Of a stretch of 64,000 nt of DNA, positions 55,879 through 64,000 are shown one piece after another; positions within the stretch are counted from its first letter, which is position 1, and the number at the start of each line of letters is the position of its first letter. Source of the stretch: Thiomonas sp. X19 (GTDB taxonomy: Bacteria > Pseudomonadota > Gammaproteobacteria > Burkholderiales > Burkholderiaceae_C); contig NZ_LT605203.1 in assembly GCF_900089495.1 (NCBI RefSeq), positions 3,231,402 to 3,295,401 on the forward strand. The letters run 5' to 3'. Under the pieces are notes generated by a model. The model worked only from the letters and a program-made list of their open reading frames with translations, did no database searches and had not been told where the DNA came from. A program made the position numbers and the translations under genes.

Positions 55879-58347
55879 ATGCTCGCTCTCCAGGAATTCC
55901 GTGACCGCTCTGCCGGTCTGCCCGATCTGCTGCCCTGGGCCGCGCTGGTGGACAACGGTGTCGTGCTCACCAAGTCCGGCGCGCTGCTGGCCGGCTGGTG
56001 GTATCAGGGGCCAGACCTGGATTCGGCCACCAAGGGCGAACTCCGGGGCATGGCCGCACGCATCAACAGTGCGTTGTCGCTGGACGATGGCTGGGTGGTG
56101 AACTGCGACGCCATCCGCCAGCAGGCGCCCGGCTACGCCGCCAGGGGCGCCTTCCCCGACCGCACCACGCGGCTGCTGGACGACATGCGCCGGGCCAAGC
56201 ACGAAGGCCAGCATGCCGGGTTCGAGAGCCGCTTCGCGCTCACCCTCTCCTGGTTCCCCGACCCGGACGCCGCCGACAAGGCTGCGGCCCTGTTCATCGA
56301 CGGTGGCGAGAAGACGGGGGTGGCCGCGCGCAACCTGCAGCGCTTTCGCGATGGCATTCGCGAAGTCGAATCGCGCCTGTCCACCGTGGTCAGGATCCAT
56401 CGCATGGTGGACACCGTGGATGGGGTGGATGGGGTGGATGGGGACACCGAGGCGGTCAGCAGCGATCTGCTGGGCTATCTCGAATCCTGCGTCACGCTCC
56501 AGGCGCCGCGCCCGGTGAAGATGGTCGAGGTGCCGATGTATCTGGATGCGGTGATCGGCCAGCATGACTTCACCACCGGTTTTGAGCCGCGCCTCGACAA
56601 CCAGCCGATGGTGTGCCTGGCGGTGGACGGTTTCCCCGGCTTCAGCGCCCCCGGCATTCTCGACTTCCTGTCGCGCCTGCCGGTGGCCTACCGCTGGAGC
56701 AACCGCTTCATCTATCTGTCGCAAAGCCAGGCCGACAAGGTGCTCAACAGCTACCGCAGCAAGTGGGCGATGAAGCGCAAATCCATGATGAATATGGTGC
56801 GCGAGAGTTCAGGGGGTGCGGCAACCCACCTGAACATGCACGCGGTGGCGCAGACCGATGACGCGGTGGACGCGATCAGCGAGAACCAGTCGGGCGCGGT
56901 GCGCTTCGGCTACTACACCAGCGTCATTTTGCTGGCGCACGACGACAGCACGGCGCTGGATGAGATCGCCCGCGAAGTGCGCAAGATCATCGAGAACGCC
57001 GGCTTCGGTGCCCGCATCGAGACCGTCAACGCGGTGGAAGCCTACCTCGGCACCATGCCGGGCAACACCCACGCCAACGTGCGCCGCCCGCTGATCAACA
57101 CCCTGAATCTGGCGCATCTGCTGCCGTTCACCGCGGTGTGGGCCGGGCCGGACCGGAATCCCTGCCTGTTCTATCCACCGAGCAGCCCACCCCTGCTGTA
57201 CGCCAAGACGGACGGCGCCACGCCGTTCCGCCTCAGCCTGCATGCGGGCGACCTGGGGCATACCGTCATTCTGGGGCCAACCGGCTCGGGCAAGTCCACC
57301 CTGCTGTCCACCCTGGTTGCGCAGCAGTTCCGCTACAAAAACGCGCAAGTGTTTGCCTTCGACAAGGGCTACTCCATGCTCCCGCTGTGTTGGGGCGCGG
57401 GTGGCCAGCACGATGACATCGGCGGCGAGCATGGCGAGCTGGCATTCTGTCCGCTGGGCCGTGTGAACGAGCCGAATGAACAAGTGTGGGCCGCCGAGTG
57501 GATCGAGCAACTGTGCGAACTGCAAGGCGTGAAGATCCTGCCGGAGCATCGGCAGAAGATCTACCGCGCCATTGTGCAACTGGGCCAGTCCACGGACACC
57601 ATGGCGCAGCGCACCATGACCAACCTGCTGATCCAGCTCCAGGACGTGACGCTGCGCGAGGCGCTGGGCTACTACACCGTCAGCGGCGCGGCGGGACATC
57701 TGCTGGACGCCGAAACCGATGCGCTGGCCGAAGACCCGTTCCAGGTGTTCGAGATGGAGCACCTGATGCACAAGGGCGACAAGCTGGTGCTGCCGGTTCT
57801 GTCCTACCTGTTCCACCGCATCGAGCAGCGCTTCAAGGGCCAACCCACGCTGCTGGTGCTGGACGAGGCCTGGGTCATGCTCGGCCATCCGGCGTTCAAG
57901 GCCAAGATCCGGGAATGGCTGAAGGTGTTGCGCAAGGCGAACGTGGCGGTCGTGTTCGCCACGCAGTCGCTCACCGACCTGACCAAATCCGGCATCGCCG
58001 ATGTGATCTTCGAGTCCTGCCCGACCAAGATCCTGCTGCCCAACCCGGAAGCGATGACGGAGAACATCCGGCCGCTGTACGAGGGCATCGGCCTGAACCG
58101 GCGGCAGATCGAGATCCTGACGATGGCCACGCCGAAGCGCCAGTATTACGTCATGCATCCCGACGGGCGGCGCTTGTTCGAGCTGGGGCTGTCGGCGCCG
58201 GAGATCGCCTTTGTCGGCGCGTCGGGCAAGGACGACATCGCCCGCATCCGGGAACTGCGCGGTGAGCTTGGGGATGCCTGGCCGGCGCAGTGGCTGCGCG
58301 AACGCGGGCAGTTCGACGCGGCGCAGATGTGGGAGCGCTATCACTGA
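55879..58347 (+). CDS. trbE: Conjugal transfer ATPase TrbE (VirB4 type)
   Basis: The large 822-residue ATPase of the type IV secretion system. The N-terminal CagE/TrbE domain spans about 1-420. Walker A GPTGSGKSTLL is near residue 470 and Walker B LLVLDEAWVML near 657, followed by VVFATQSLTDL. A triple VDG tandem (bases about 56414-56440) makes a small acidic repeat in the N-terminal domain. In related elements trbJ follows, but here the next plus-strand gene is 3 kb away, beyond pelA. Confidence 0.95.
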   Translation: MLALQEFRDRSAGLPDLLPWAALVDNGVVLTKSGALLAGWWYQGPDLDSATKGELRGMAARINSALSLDDGWVVNCDAIRQQAPGYAARGAFPDRTTRLLDDMRRAKHEGQHAGFESRFALTLSWFPDPDAADKAAALFIDGGEKTGVAARNLQRFRDGIREVESRLSTVVRIHRMVDTVDGVDGVDGDTEAVSSDLLGYLESCVTLQAPRPVKMVEVPMYLDAVIGQHDFTTGFEPRLDNQPMVCLAVDGFPGFSAPGILDFLSRLPVAYRWSNRFIYLSQSQADKVLNSYRSKWAMKRKSMMNMVRESSGGAATHLNMHAVAQTDDAVDAISENQSGAVRFGYYTSVILLAHDDSTALDEIAREVRKIIENAGFGARIETVNAVEAYLGTMPGNTHANVRRPLINTLNLAHLLPFTAVWAGPDRNPCLFYPPSSPPLLYAKTDGATPFRLSLHAGDLGHTVILGPTGSGKSTLLSTLVAQQFRYKNAQVFAFDKGYSMLPLCWGAGGQHDDIGGEHGELAFCPLGRVNEPNEQVWAAEWIEQLCELQGVKILPEHRQKIYRAIVQLGQSTDTMAQRTMTNLLIQLQDVTLREALGYYTVSGAAGHLLDAETDALAEDPFQVFEMEHLMHKGDKLVLPVLSYLFHRIEQRFKGQPTLLVLDEAWVMLGHPAFKAKIREWLKVLRKANVAVVFATQSLTDLTKSGIADVIFESCPTKILLPNPEAMTENIRPLYEGIGLNRRQIEILTMATPKRQYYVMHPDGRRLFELGLSAPEIAFVGASGKDDIARIRELRGELGDAWPAQWLRERGQFDAAQMWERYH

Positions 58348-58395
58348 TCGACGGGGCTGATGCAGCGTTCTTGGCCGGAGCACAGCAATGGGCGA

Positions 58396-61275
58396 TCACA
58401 CCGTTCGCACCATCTCGATACGGACCGATCGCTGCTCGCTTGTCACCACCACCGTAGCGCCGTCATGCGCCAAGTGGATGCCCCGCGTCGGCTTCACCGA
58501 CCATCCCTGCGGCAACGCCAAACGCGCCTGGACCTGAGCGTAGCCAGCCAGACCGATCGCCACATGCCGATCGGTCACCGACAGATGCGTGACGTCCACG
58601 TTCGCGTCCACCAGCCTTGGGATCGCGTCGGGATCTTGTCCGCCCGTCGTCACGTCTGCGCGGTTCGCGGCAATGTGGAGATAGCGAAATTCAGCATGCT
58701 CGTTCCAACCCGCAACCCCCAAGCTCTGGCCAAGACAGGGCCTGGATGCTTGCGTGGGCTGCCGCCACTGACGCAAATGCGCCCCACTTTGCAGGCGCCA
58801 GCCGTGGCCGTCGACGCGGCGTGCCACAGCCGCATGGCGCCAGTCGAGCACCGAACGCAACCACTGGGTCTCGAACACGGGGTGCAGCGGCTGCGAGAGC
58901 GCCCACTGAAACACCTTGTGCAGACTGACCGCCCCGGCATCCCGCGTGACGATGTAGGGGTGGAAGTAAATCTCCACCGGTTTCAGCCGTCTTGGGTTCT
59001 CGGTCATCTCGAACGTCTCGATGACGTTCTCAAACCCAAAATAGGGGCCTTTCCAGTTGTTCGTGTAATCCTCTTCGTCGGAACACGCCGCATAGACCTG
59101 GAACCACTTGCCCTTGGGCACCCCAAGGGGCCACACCGCGGTGAGCGACGGGTTCTGAGGCCGCATCGTGACCCCGCCGCCGTTGACGTTGAGCAGGCCT
59201 GATGCATCGCACAGCGCCACGGCATGGTTCGGCGGGTTGCAGTCCCCGGGCCAGAGCAAGGCCTTGCAGGGCTTGCCGGGTGGTGCGAGTTTTTGTTCGA
59301 TGTAGTCGCGCGCACCGATCACTTCTTGGTGGGTGCTGAACGCGTAACCCGGAAACGGCAGGAAATTCCCGTAGGGGTAGTCTTTCGAGATCTGTCCCCG
59401 ACAGTGGCATTTCGCCGCCTCGATCCAGTTGAAGGGATGCGACCAGGTATGACTGCCGACCTCGATGTTGGGAAGCGCAAACATCTTGCGTGCCCATGCC
59501 TGGCCTTCCGTGGCCGTGGCGGGATATTCGCCGTGGTGATCGACCTCGTCGACGATGATGCTTCCTAGGATCGGGATGTCATACCGGGTCAGAAACTCCT
59601 CCACGAGAACTTGCCCTGCCAGCGCAGAGCCTGGTCTTTGGCAGCCATTGACCCAGCCATCGCCGTCGAAATGGGACATCAACACCCGCCGTCCGGTGCG
59701 CGTTGTGAAGTCGGGCATCGGATCATCCCCCAAGCGCAACGCGGCTTGCACGAGCGCCATGGGATCGACCGACCAGCGTGCGGCAAAGTCGCCCGGCAGG
59801 TTCATGACGCCGAACGCGCCGATGGCGTATCCGCCCCAGGGGGTCACAGCGGCGCCCTGCATCACCTGCCCATCGGAGCCTTGCGCTTGTAACCACACGC
59901 GAGAGGAAGGCGGCGCTTTGAGCGCAAACGTGTCGTCCTGGCGGATCAAGGGGACGATCTCGGCCGCCTGGGTGCCAGCGCTGCGCGTCACCCGGATCGG
60001 GGACTGCAACGCGCCATCGCCTGTTTCGCAGCCCAGACTTTCGAGCAGAGGTCGCGCCGATAGCCCCCAGATCAAGATCGGCACACCCTGGGCCTTGGCA
60101 TGGTTCAGAAAGTCCGCGAGACGGCCATCGCCGTCGATCCCGTGATCCAGCCAAACCACCACGCCTGCATAGCGCCCTGTGAGGATCTTCTCGGGTATGG
60201 GGGCGCCTGCATAGTGATAATCCACATGGAGTCCGTGATACTCCAAAGGCATGGCTCCATAGATGTGCATGGACTCGTTGACGAGCGCGGGGCTGTTGCC
60301 TTCCTTGCAGGAGTGCAGCGCCAAAACGCGTCTGGGCACGACCTCGACACCACCCACCCCAAGACTGCTCAGATCCGGGTCGGTGACCCAGGGAATCAGG
60401 CCCAGCGCGAGAAGTCGTCGCGCGGTGGTGCGTGCCAACTCACGTTGCTCGGGCGGCACGTAGTCGATGGCGATGCCAGGGATCTGCCACTGCGTTTTGA
60501 GGGCGGCGAAACGCTGCAACAGGATCCCACGGTCGGATTGGGAGACGGTCGAGTAGGTGTTGCCCGTGGGATCCCATTGCTGCAGAACAGATTCGGCTGC
60601 GACGGCCATCGTGGCGTGGGCGATCGGGGCGTCGATGAGTTCGAACCCGCGGTTGAGGATGAACTGGATCCCCGGGAAGGCGCTGATGAGTGCATGCAGC
60701 GTGGCCTGAAGTGCCGCCACCTGCTGTTGCCGCTGGCCGGGGTCTTGGCCAAGCAGGCGGTAGGAGTCGAGGGTGTCGAGGAAGAATGCCCGAAAGCCTG
60801 CGGCCCATAGCGGCTGCACGATGCGCTCTCGCAGTACCTTGGGCCAGCCGGCTTGAGTCTGGTCGATGACGCGGGACTTCCAGGCTTTGTTTTGCACAGG
60901 GGTCCAGACCGCGGGGATGCGCTTGTCGAGGTCGCTTCCCGGATCAACTTCGCCAACAGAGACGTAGGCCAGCACCGTGGTTTGGGGGCCTAAGGTCTGG
61001 ATGATCTTGGGATCTTGCTGCAGGGCGTTGTGGGGATCGAGCACGACCCAGTCGAACACGCGCAGTTCGTCGATCGGAATCGCGTTGGCGTAGTACAGGG
61101 CGACGGCGGGTAACCCGCTTCTCGCCTGGCTGGGAGACGCATTCGCTGCCGCGTCTGGGTTCTTGGCTTGGGCGACAGATGCCCACGTTGTTGCTCCACC
61201 CAGCGCCGCGAATGGACCGAGAGCGGAGGCAGCTTGGCTTTGAAGGACTGTTCTGAGGAATTGGCGGCGGCGCAT
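58396..61275 (-). CDS. pelA: PelA-like exopolysaccharide hydrolase/deacetylase
   Basis: A 959-residue periplasmic enzyme like Pseudomonas PelA, which trims and deacetylates the Pel galactosaminoglycan. A twin-arginine-like N-terminus (MRRRQFLRTVLQS) leads export. A GH114 alpha-1,4-polygalactosaminidase domain spans about 55-290 (VALYYANAIPIDELRVFDWV, YVSVGEVDPGSD, FRAFFLDTLDSY). A reductase-like middle domain follows (GVVVWLDHGIDGDG). The carbohydrate esterase domain has SHFDGDGW near 533-540 and the zinc-site GSHTWSH near 606-612. pelB-G are absent. It lies antisense inside the trb operon. Confidence 0.85.
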   Translation of the reverse strand: MRRRQFLRTVLQSQAASALGPFAALGGATTWASVAQAKNPDAAANASPSQARSGLPAVALYYANAIPIDELRVFDWVVLDPHNALQQDPKIIQTLGPQTTVLAYVSVGEVDPGSDLDKRIPAVWTPVQNKAWKSRVIDQTQAGWPKVLRERIVQPLWAAGFRAFFLDTLDSYRLLGQDPGQRQQQVAALQATLHALISAFPGIQFILNRGFELIDAPIAHATMAVAAESVLQQWDPTGNTYSTVSQSDRGILLQRFAALKTQWQIPGIAIDYVPPEQRELARTTARRLLALGLIPWVTDPDLSSLGVGGVEVVPRRVLALHSCKEGNSPALVNESMHIYGAMPLEYHGLHVDYHYAGAPIPEKILTGRYAGVVVWLDHGIDGDGRLADFLNHAKAQGVPILIWGLSARPLLESLGCETGDGALQSPIRVTRSAGTQAAEIVPLIRQDDTFALKAPPSSRVWLQAQGSDGQVMQGAAVTPWGGYAIGAFGVMNLPGDFAARWSVDPMALVQAALRLGDDPMPDFTTRTGRRVLMSHFDGDGWVNGCQRPGSALAGQVLVEEFLTRYDIPILGSIIVDEVDHHGEYPATATEGQAWARKMFALPNIEVGSHTWSHPFNWIEAAKCHCRGQISKDYPYGNFLPFPGYAFSTHQEVIGARDYIEQKLAPPGKPCKALLWPGDCNPPNHAVALCDASGLLNVNGGGVTMRPQNPSLTAVWPLGVPKGKWFQVYAACSDEEDYTNNWKGPYFGFENVIETFEMTENPRRLKPVEIYFHPYIVTRDAGAVSLHKVFQWALSQPLHPVFETQWLRSVLDWRHAAVARRVDGHGWRLQSGAHLRQWRQPTQASRPCLGQSLGVAGWNEHAEFRYLHIAANRADVTTGGQDPDAIPRLVDANVDVTHLSVTDRHVAIGLAGYAQVQARLALPQGWSVKPTRGIHLAHDGATVVVTSEQRSVRIEMVRTV

Positions 61276-61461
61276 GGTGTGGAGGGTGCGGGAAAGGCTG
61301 CGGTAGGCTACGCCGAAGACGTGGCCCCTGTCATTTGCGGGGGTCGGTGATCAGCCTATACCAACCCAACCTTGTGAGTCCATCATGCGCAAACGTCTTC
61401 TCCTCTTTCTTCTTGCCCCTGCCCTGCTGTCCGCCTGCGCCAACCCCGGCGTGCCTGATGC

Positions 61462-61465
61462 ATCC
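61462..61465. repeat. Left target-site duplication (ATCC)
   Basis: ATCC at 61462-61465 is repeated at 62853-62856, directly flanking the insertion sequence. Confidence 0.8.
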
Positions 61466-62852
61466 GAGCCTCTTGCAAAACTCTTGATGGTCGCTTGATT
61501 TTCCACACGGCAGGACGTGGCGGAGGGTGGGCGCAGGCGGCCATTTCTGGCAGGATGCAGTGATCGAATTCAACATCTGACGCCCGCCAATGCATGCTAT
61601 CAAGGCTCATCAGTTTTTGTCTCGCTGGAAGGCAGTTCAACACGATTTGATCCCGACGTTGCGAGCCGAACTTGGGGTGATGACACCCAAGCTCGAGCAA
61701 GTCATCCATGTGCTGAAGTGGGTGCGCATCGAAGCGTTTGTCGGTTCGTCGTGGGTGGGCGTCGGACGCCCGCCGCAGGAGCGCGCATGGCTGGCCAACG
61801 CCTTTGTGGCCAAGGCCGTGCTGGGCATTGGCACCACGGTGGGACTGATGGAGCGGCTGATGGTGGATCGGGCCTTGCGGCAACTGTGTGGGTTTCCCCT
61901 GCACCGGCACCTGCCATCGCAGGCAACGTTCTCGCGCGCGTTTGCCGAGTTTGCCCAAACCCGACTGGCCGAGCGTGTGCATGAAGCATTGATCAAGGAG
62001 CACCTGGGCGACGCGCTCATCGGACACATCAGCCGCGACGGCACCGCAATCGAAGCCCGAGAGCGCCCCCAGGCCAGAACACAGGCTGCCAAGCCCCGCG
62101 GCCAACGCGGCGGTCGCCGCCGTGGCACGGCAACGCCAGCAGACCTTGGCGCAGATACTCCAGGCCATGCCCACGGCCTGCGACCGCGGCACCAAGTGCA
62201 ATGCGCAGGGTTACAAGACGAGTTGGAACGGCTACAAGCTGCACATCGACACCGCCGATTGTGGCGTGCCCATTGCCGCAGTGCTCTCCAGCGCCTCCAT
62301 GCATGACAGCCTGGCCGCCATCCCCCTGTCGCACTTGAGCGCCCAGCGCGTGACGAACTTGTATGACCTCATGGATGCGGCGTCTTGCAGTGAAGACATT
62401 CGCGCCCATTGCCGCAGTTTGGGGCACGTGCCCCTGATCGATCACAACCCGCGCCGGGGCGAGAAGATCGCCTTTGATCCACCCCAGGCCGTGCGCTATC
62501 GTGAGCGCACAGTGGCTGAGCGCACCAACGCCCGATTCAAGGATGAATTCGGTGGCAACACCCTGCGCGTGCAAGGGGCCGAGAAGGTCGCCAGCCATCT
62601 GATGTTCGGCATCCTTGCGCTGTCCGCCGATCAACTCATGCGATTGCGACAGTGACCCCTTCCCATCGACTCGCGCGCGAATTCACCCCCATGCGGATCA
62701 TGCCGCAGGTCAGCGCATACCCCGAAACCAGAGAAAACAGGCCAAACGTGGATCCGTGACATCCCCCTGACTGGGCATGCGACCCCAAACCGCCCAAAAA
62801 ACCGATCAGTCCCGCGTCAACTGCTCAGCGCCGAGAGTTTTGCAAGAGGCTC
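61466..62852 (+). mobile_element. 1387-bp insertion sequence (IS5/IS1182-type transposase)
   Basis: Bounded by perfect 19-bp inverted repeats GAGCCTCTTGCAAAACTCT (61466-61484 and 62834-62852, inverted) and a 4-bp ATCC duplication. It encodes a DDE transposase in two overlapping frames and interrupts the lipoprotein gene in the transfer region. The family assignment is from transposase motifs and is approximate. Confidence 0.92.
61590..62655 (+). CDS. Transposase in two frames (61590-62306 and 62122-62655)
   Basis: The N-terminal frame begins MHAIKAHQFLSRWKAVQ and includes LPSQATFSRAFAEFAQTRLA and HISRDGTAIEARERP (first catalytic Asp), then an Arg/Gly-rich stretch. At about 62120-62160 the homologous sequence continues in the +1-relative frame: QILQAMPTACDRGTKCNAQG, YKLHIDTADCGVPIAAVLSS (second Asp), LIDHNPRRGEK and VAERTNARFKDEFGG (Glu). 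So the enzyme needs a frameshift or is broken by an indel. No slippery poly-A or poly-T run is seen at the junction, which favours mutation. The total would be about 350 residues. Confidence 0.75.
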
Positions 62853-62856
62853 ATCC
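62834..62856. repeat. Right inverted repeat and target duplication of the IS
   Basis: Inverted copy of the left 19-bp end (62834-62852), followed by the second ATCC (62853-62856). Confidence 0.85.
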
Positions 62857-63339
62857 GCGCTCGGCACCACCGTCCAGGGATCGCAACAAGCGCAGGCCGT
62901 CCAGTTCGGCACTGTGCTGGCGATCCAGCCGGTGCTGATCGCCTCGAACTCCACCGCCATCGGCACGCTGGGCGGCGCTGCGGCGGGTGGCTATCTCGGC
63001 TCGCGCATCGGCAACGGCAACGGCAACGGCTCCACGGCCCTGGCCATCCTTGGCGCGGTGGCCGGCGGCATCGCCGGCAGTGCCGCCGAGGGTGCGGCGA
63101 CCCGCGAGCAAGGCCTGCAGATCACCGTGCGGCTGGACGACGGACAGGCCATCGCCGTGACCCAGGCCGCCGATGTGCAGCTTGCCGTGGGTCAGCGCGT
63201 CGAGATCATCGGCAATCTGTACGGCGGCAAGGCCCGCGTGCTGCCGATGGGTTGATGGGCGGGTGGTCAGGTGTGTGGACATCACGGTTTGCCGTGTCCA
63301 CACCATATCCATCTATCCAGACCCACCGGAGCATCCGCC

Positions 63340-64000
63340 ATGCGTCAAACCCTTCTTGCCGCCGCTCTGGCGGCGTTGCCGTTCCTGGCTTCGCCGCTGG
63401 CGCTGGCGCAGACCCTGCCGCCCGCCCCTGCTCCCGTGCCCGATGCGCAGACCACGATGCGCACGGCCGCCACGCAGAACGGCAGCAGTGCTTATTCGGG
63501 TGGCATGGCGTATTTCGATCAGCAGGCGTATCAGGACGCAGCCAACACGGCGCAGGACATTGCCAACCAGGACGCGGCCAACGCCAGCAGTGGCGGGTAT
63601 GGGGTGGGCCTGTCCGGCTCCACGGCCTGGCAGGACGCTGCCGCCCAGGCCCAGGGCGTGGCGAACGACCAGCAGAACCTGGTTGACGCGCAGGTGACCG
63701 TGCAGCAGCAGGGTTCGTCATCGCAAGCCGGCGCGTACAGCACCGAGTCGGCCCAGGCGCCCGTCGTTGCCCAGAACGACAACAGCGCCGCGCAGACTTC
63801 TGCTTCGAGCGGCGAGTCCGCCTCCAACGCCAGCATCACCCAGAGCACCGGCGTGCCGCAGGGCCAGCCGACGGTGACCAACAACACCGCTGAATACCTT
63901 GCGGCTGGCGCGGCAACCCAGGCGATGATGAGCGGAGAGGCAACCGACGGTTACCAGTCCAACATCGACGCCTACAAGGCCGCGCTGCAGGCGGCGGCCG
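63340..64000 (+). CDS. Secreted Ala/Gln/Ser-rich protein, 3' end outside window
   Basis: At least 220 codons from the ATG at 63340, which has a CGGAG site. The signal peptide ends near residue 24 (LASPLALA-QTLPP). The mature part is low in charge and rich in Ala, Gln, Asn and Ser, with repeated AQD/QDAAN-like helical segments (FDQQAYQDAANTAQDIANQD, QAQGVANDQQNLVDAQVTVQ). No recognised domain. Its position after trbE and the lipoprotein, where trbJ would normally be, suggests a periplasmic component of the transfer system, but it does not read like TrbJ. Confidence 0.7.
   Translation, partial: MRQTLLAAALAALPFLASPLALAQTLPPAPAPVPDAQTTMRTAATQNGSSAYSGGMAYFDQQAYQDAANTAQDIANQDAANASSGGYGVGLSGSTAWQDAAAQAQGVANDQQNLVDAQVTVQQQGSSSQAGAYSTESAQAPVVAQNDNSAAQTSASSGESASNASITQSTGVPQGQPTVTNNTAEYLAAGAATQAMMSGEATDGYQSNIDAYKAALQAAA

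Larger units (their letters stand above)
61385..63255 (+). pseudogene. SlyB-like glycine-zipper lipoprotein split by an insertion sequence
   Basis: Removing the insertion at 61466-62852 plus one ATCC target copy restores a single 159-residue frame from two segments, 61385-61465 and 62857-63255. It has a lipoprotein signal with lipobox LLSAC (Cys18). A glycine-zipper segment follows (GTLGGAAAGGYLGSRIGNG, ILGAVAGGIAGSAAEG). The C-terminal SlyB-like beta domain has LQITVRLDDGQAIAVTQAAD and GQRVEIIGNLYGGKARVLP. As it stands the product stops 11 codons into the insertion. In the intact element it probably follows trbE as a transfer-linked outer-membrane lipoprotein. Confidence 0.88.

Noticed and set aside
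56410..56440. GGTGGATGG tandem in trbE as a regulatory repeat
   Set aside because: In frame and coding for a VDG tripeptide repeat; a simple coding microrepeat.

Overview
The window looks like a chromosomal segment of a GC-rich betaproteobacterium, probably order Burkholderiales. The block ndk-rlmN-pilW-rodZ-ispG-hisS-yfgM-bamB-der-hfq-hflX-hflK-hflC-hisZ-purA is typical of that group. A Thiomonas-like sulfur-oxidising relative would fit the sulfur, cytochrome and FNR genes, but that genus guess is inference only. A large mobile element has entered the chromosome at a tRNA-Asn gene near base 44,500.

Bases 1-6925 (minus strand) form a sugar-phosphate cluster: a large GH94-type glucan phosphorylase-like protein resembling only the C-terminal half of cyclic beta-1,2-glucan synthase, a short NAD-type 6-phosphogluconate dehydrogenase, glucose-6-phosphate dehydrogenase, and a HAD hydrolase running off the window. 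Bases 6935-12500 are visibly more AT-rich and accessory. They hold a decayed FNR-type regulator, an aquaporin, small stress or membrane proteins (ParB-like, BON, DUF3309), two c-type cytochrome genes bracketed by inverted copies of a roughly 172-bp MITE, and a relic of an IS1634-like transposase.

Bases 12501-28937 are a long minus-strand housekeeping run (ndk to purA plus a phosphoribosyltransferase) with tight spacing and several start/stop overlaps, ending at a hairpin terminator at 12411-12436. Bases 29125-44404 are mixed core genes: rluB, scpB, a zeta-class glutathione transferase, a 2Fe-2S flavin reductase, a NUDIX hydrolase, an intact oxygen-sensing FNR, tex, a frameshifted HD-GYP pseudogene, a persulfide-dioxygenase-like MBL enzyme divergent from two YeeE/YedE sulfur transporters (a near-consensus FNR box lies between them), an acyl-CoA ligase, and the fdxA/ferredoxin reductase pair.

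From the tRNA-Asn gene to the window end lies the left part of an integrative and conjugative element: tyrosine integrase, topoisomerase III, small membrane proteins, a VirB1-like transglycosylase, an unknown two-gene operon, trbB, an mqsRA toxin-antitoxin pair, relaxosome protein and MOBP relaxase, then trbC-trbD-trbE. The trb operon is then interrupted by a minus-strand orphan pelA (exopolysaccharide hydrolase/deacetylase). Next comes a SlyB-like lipoprotein gene split by a 1387-bp insertion sequence, and a secreted Ala/Gln-rich protein that leaves the window. The remaining trb genes, the coupling protein and the right attachment site are presumably downstream.
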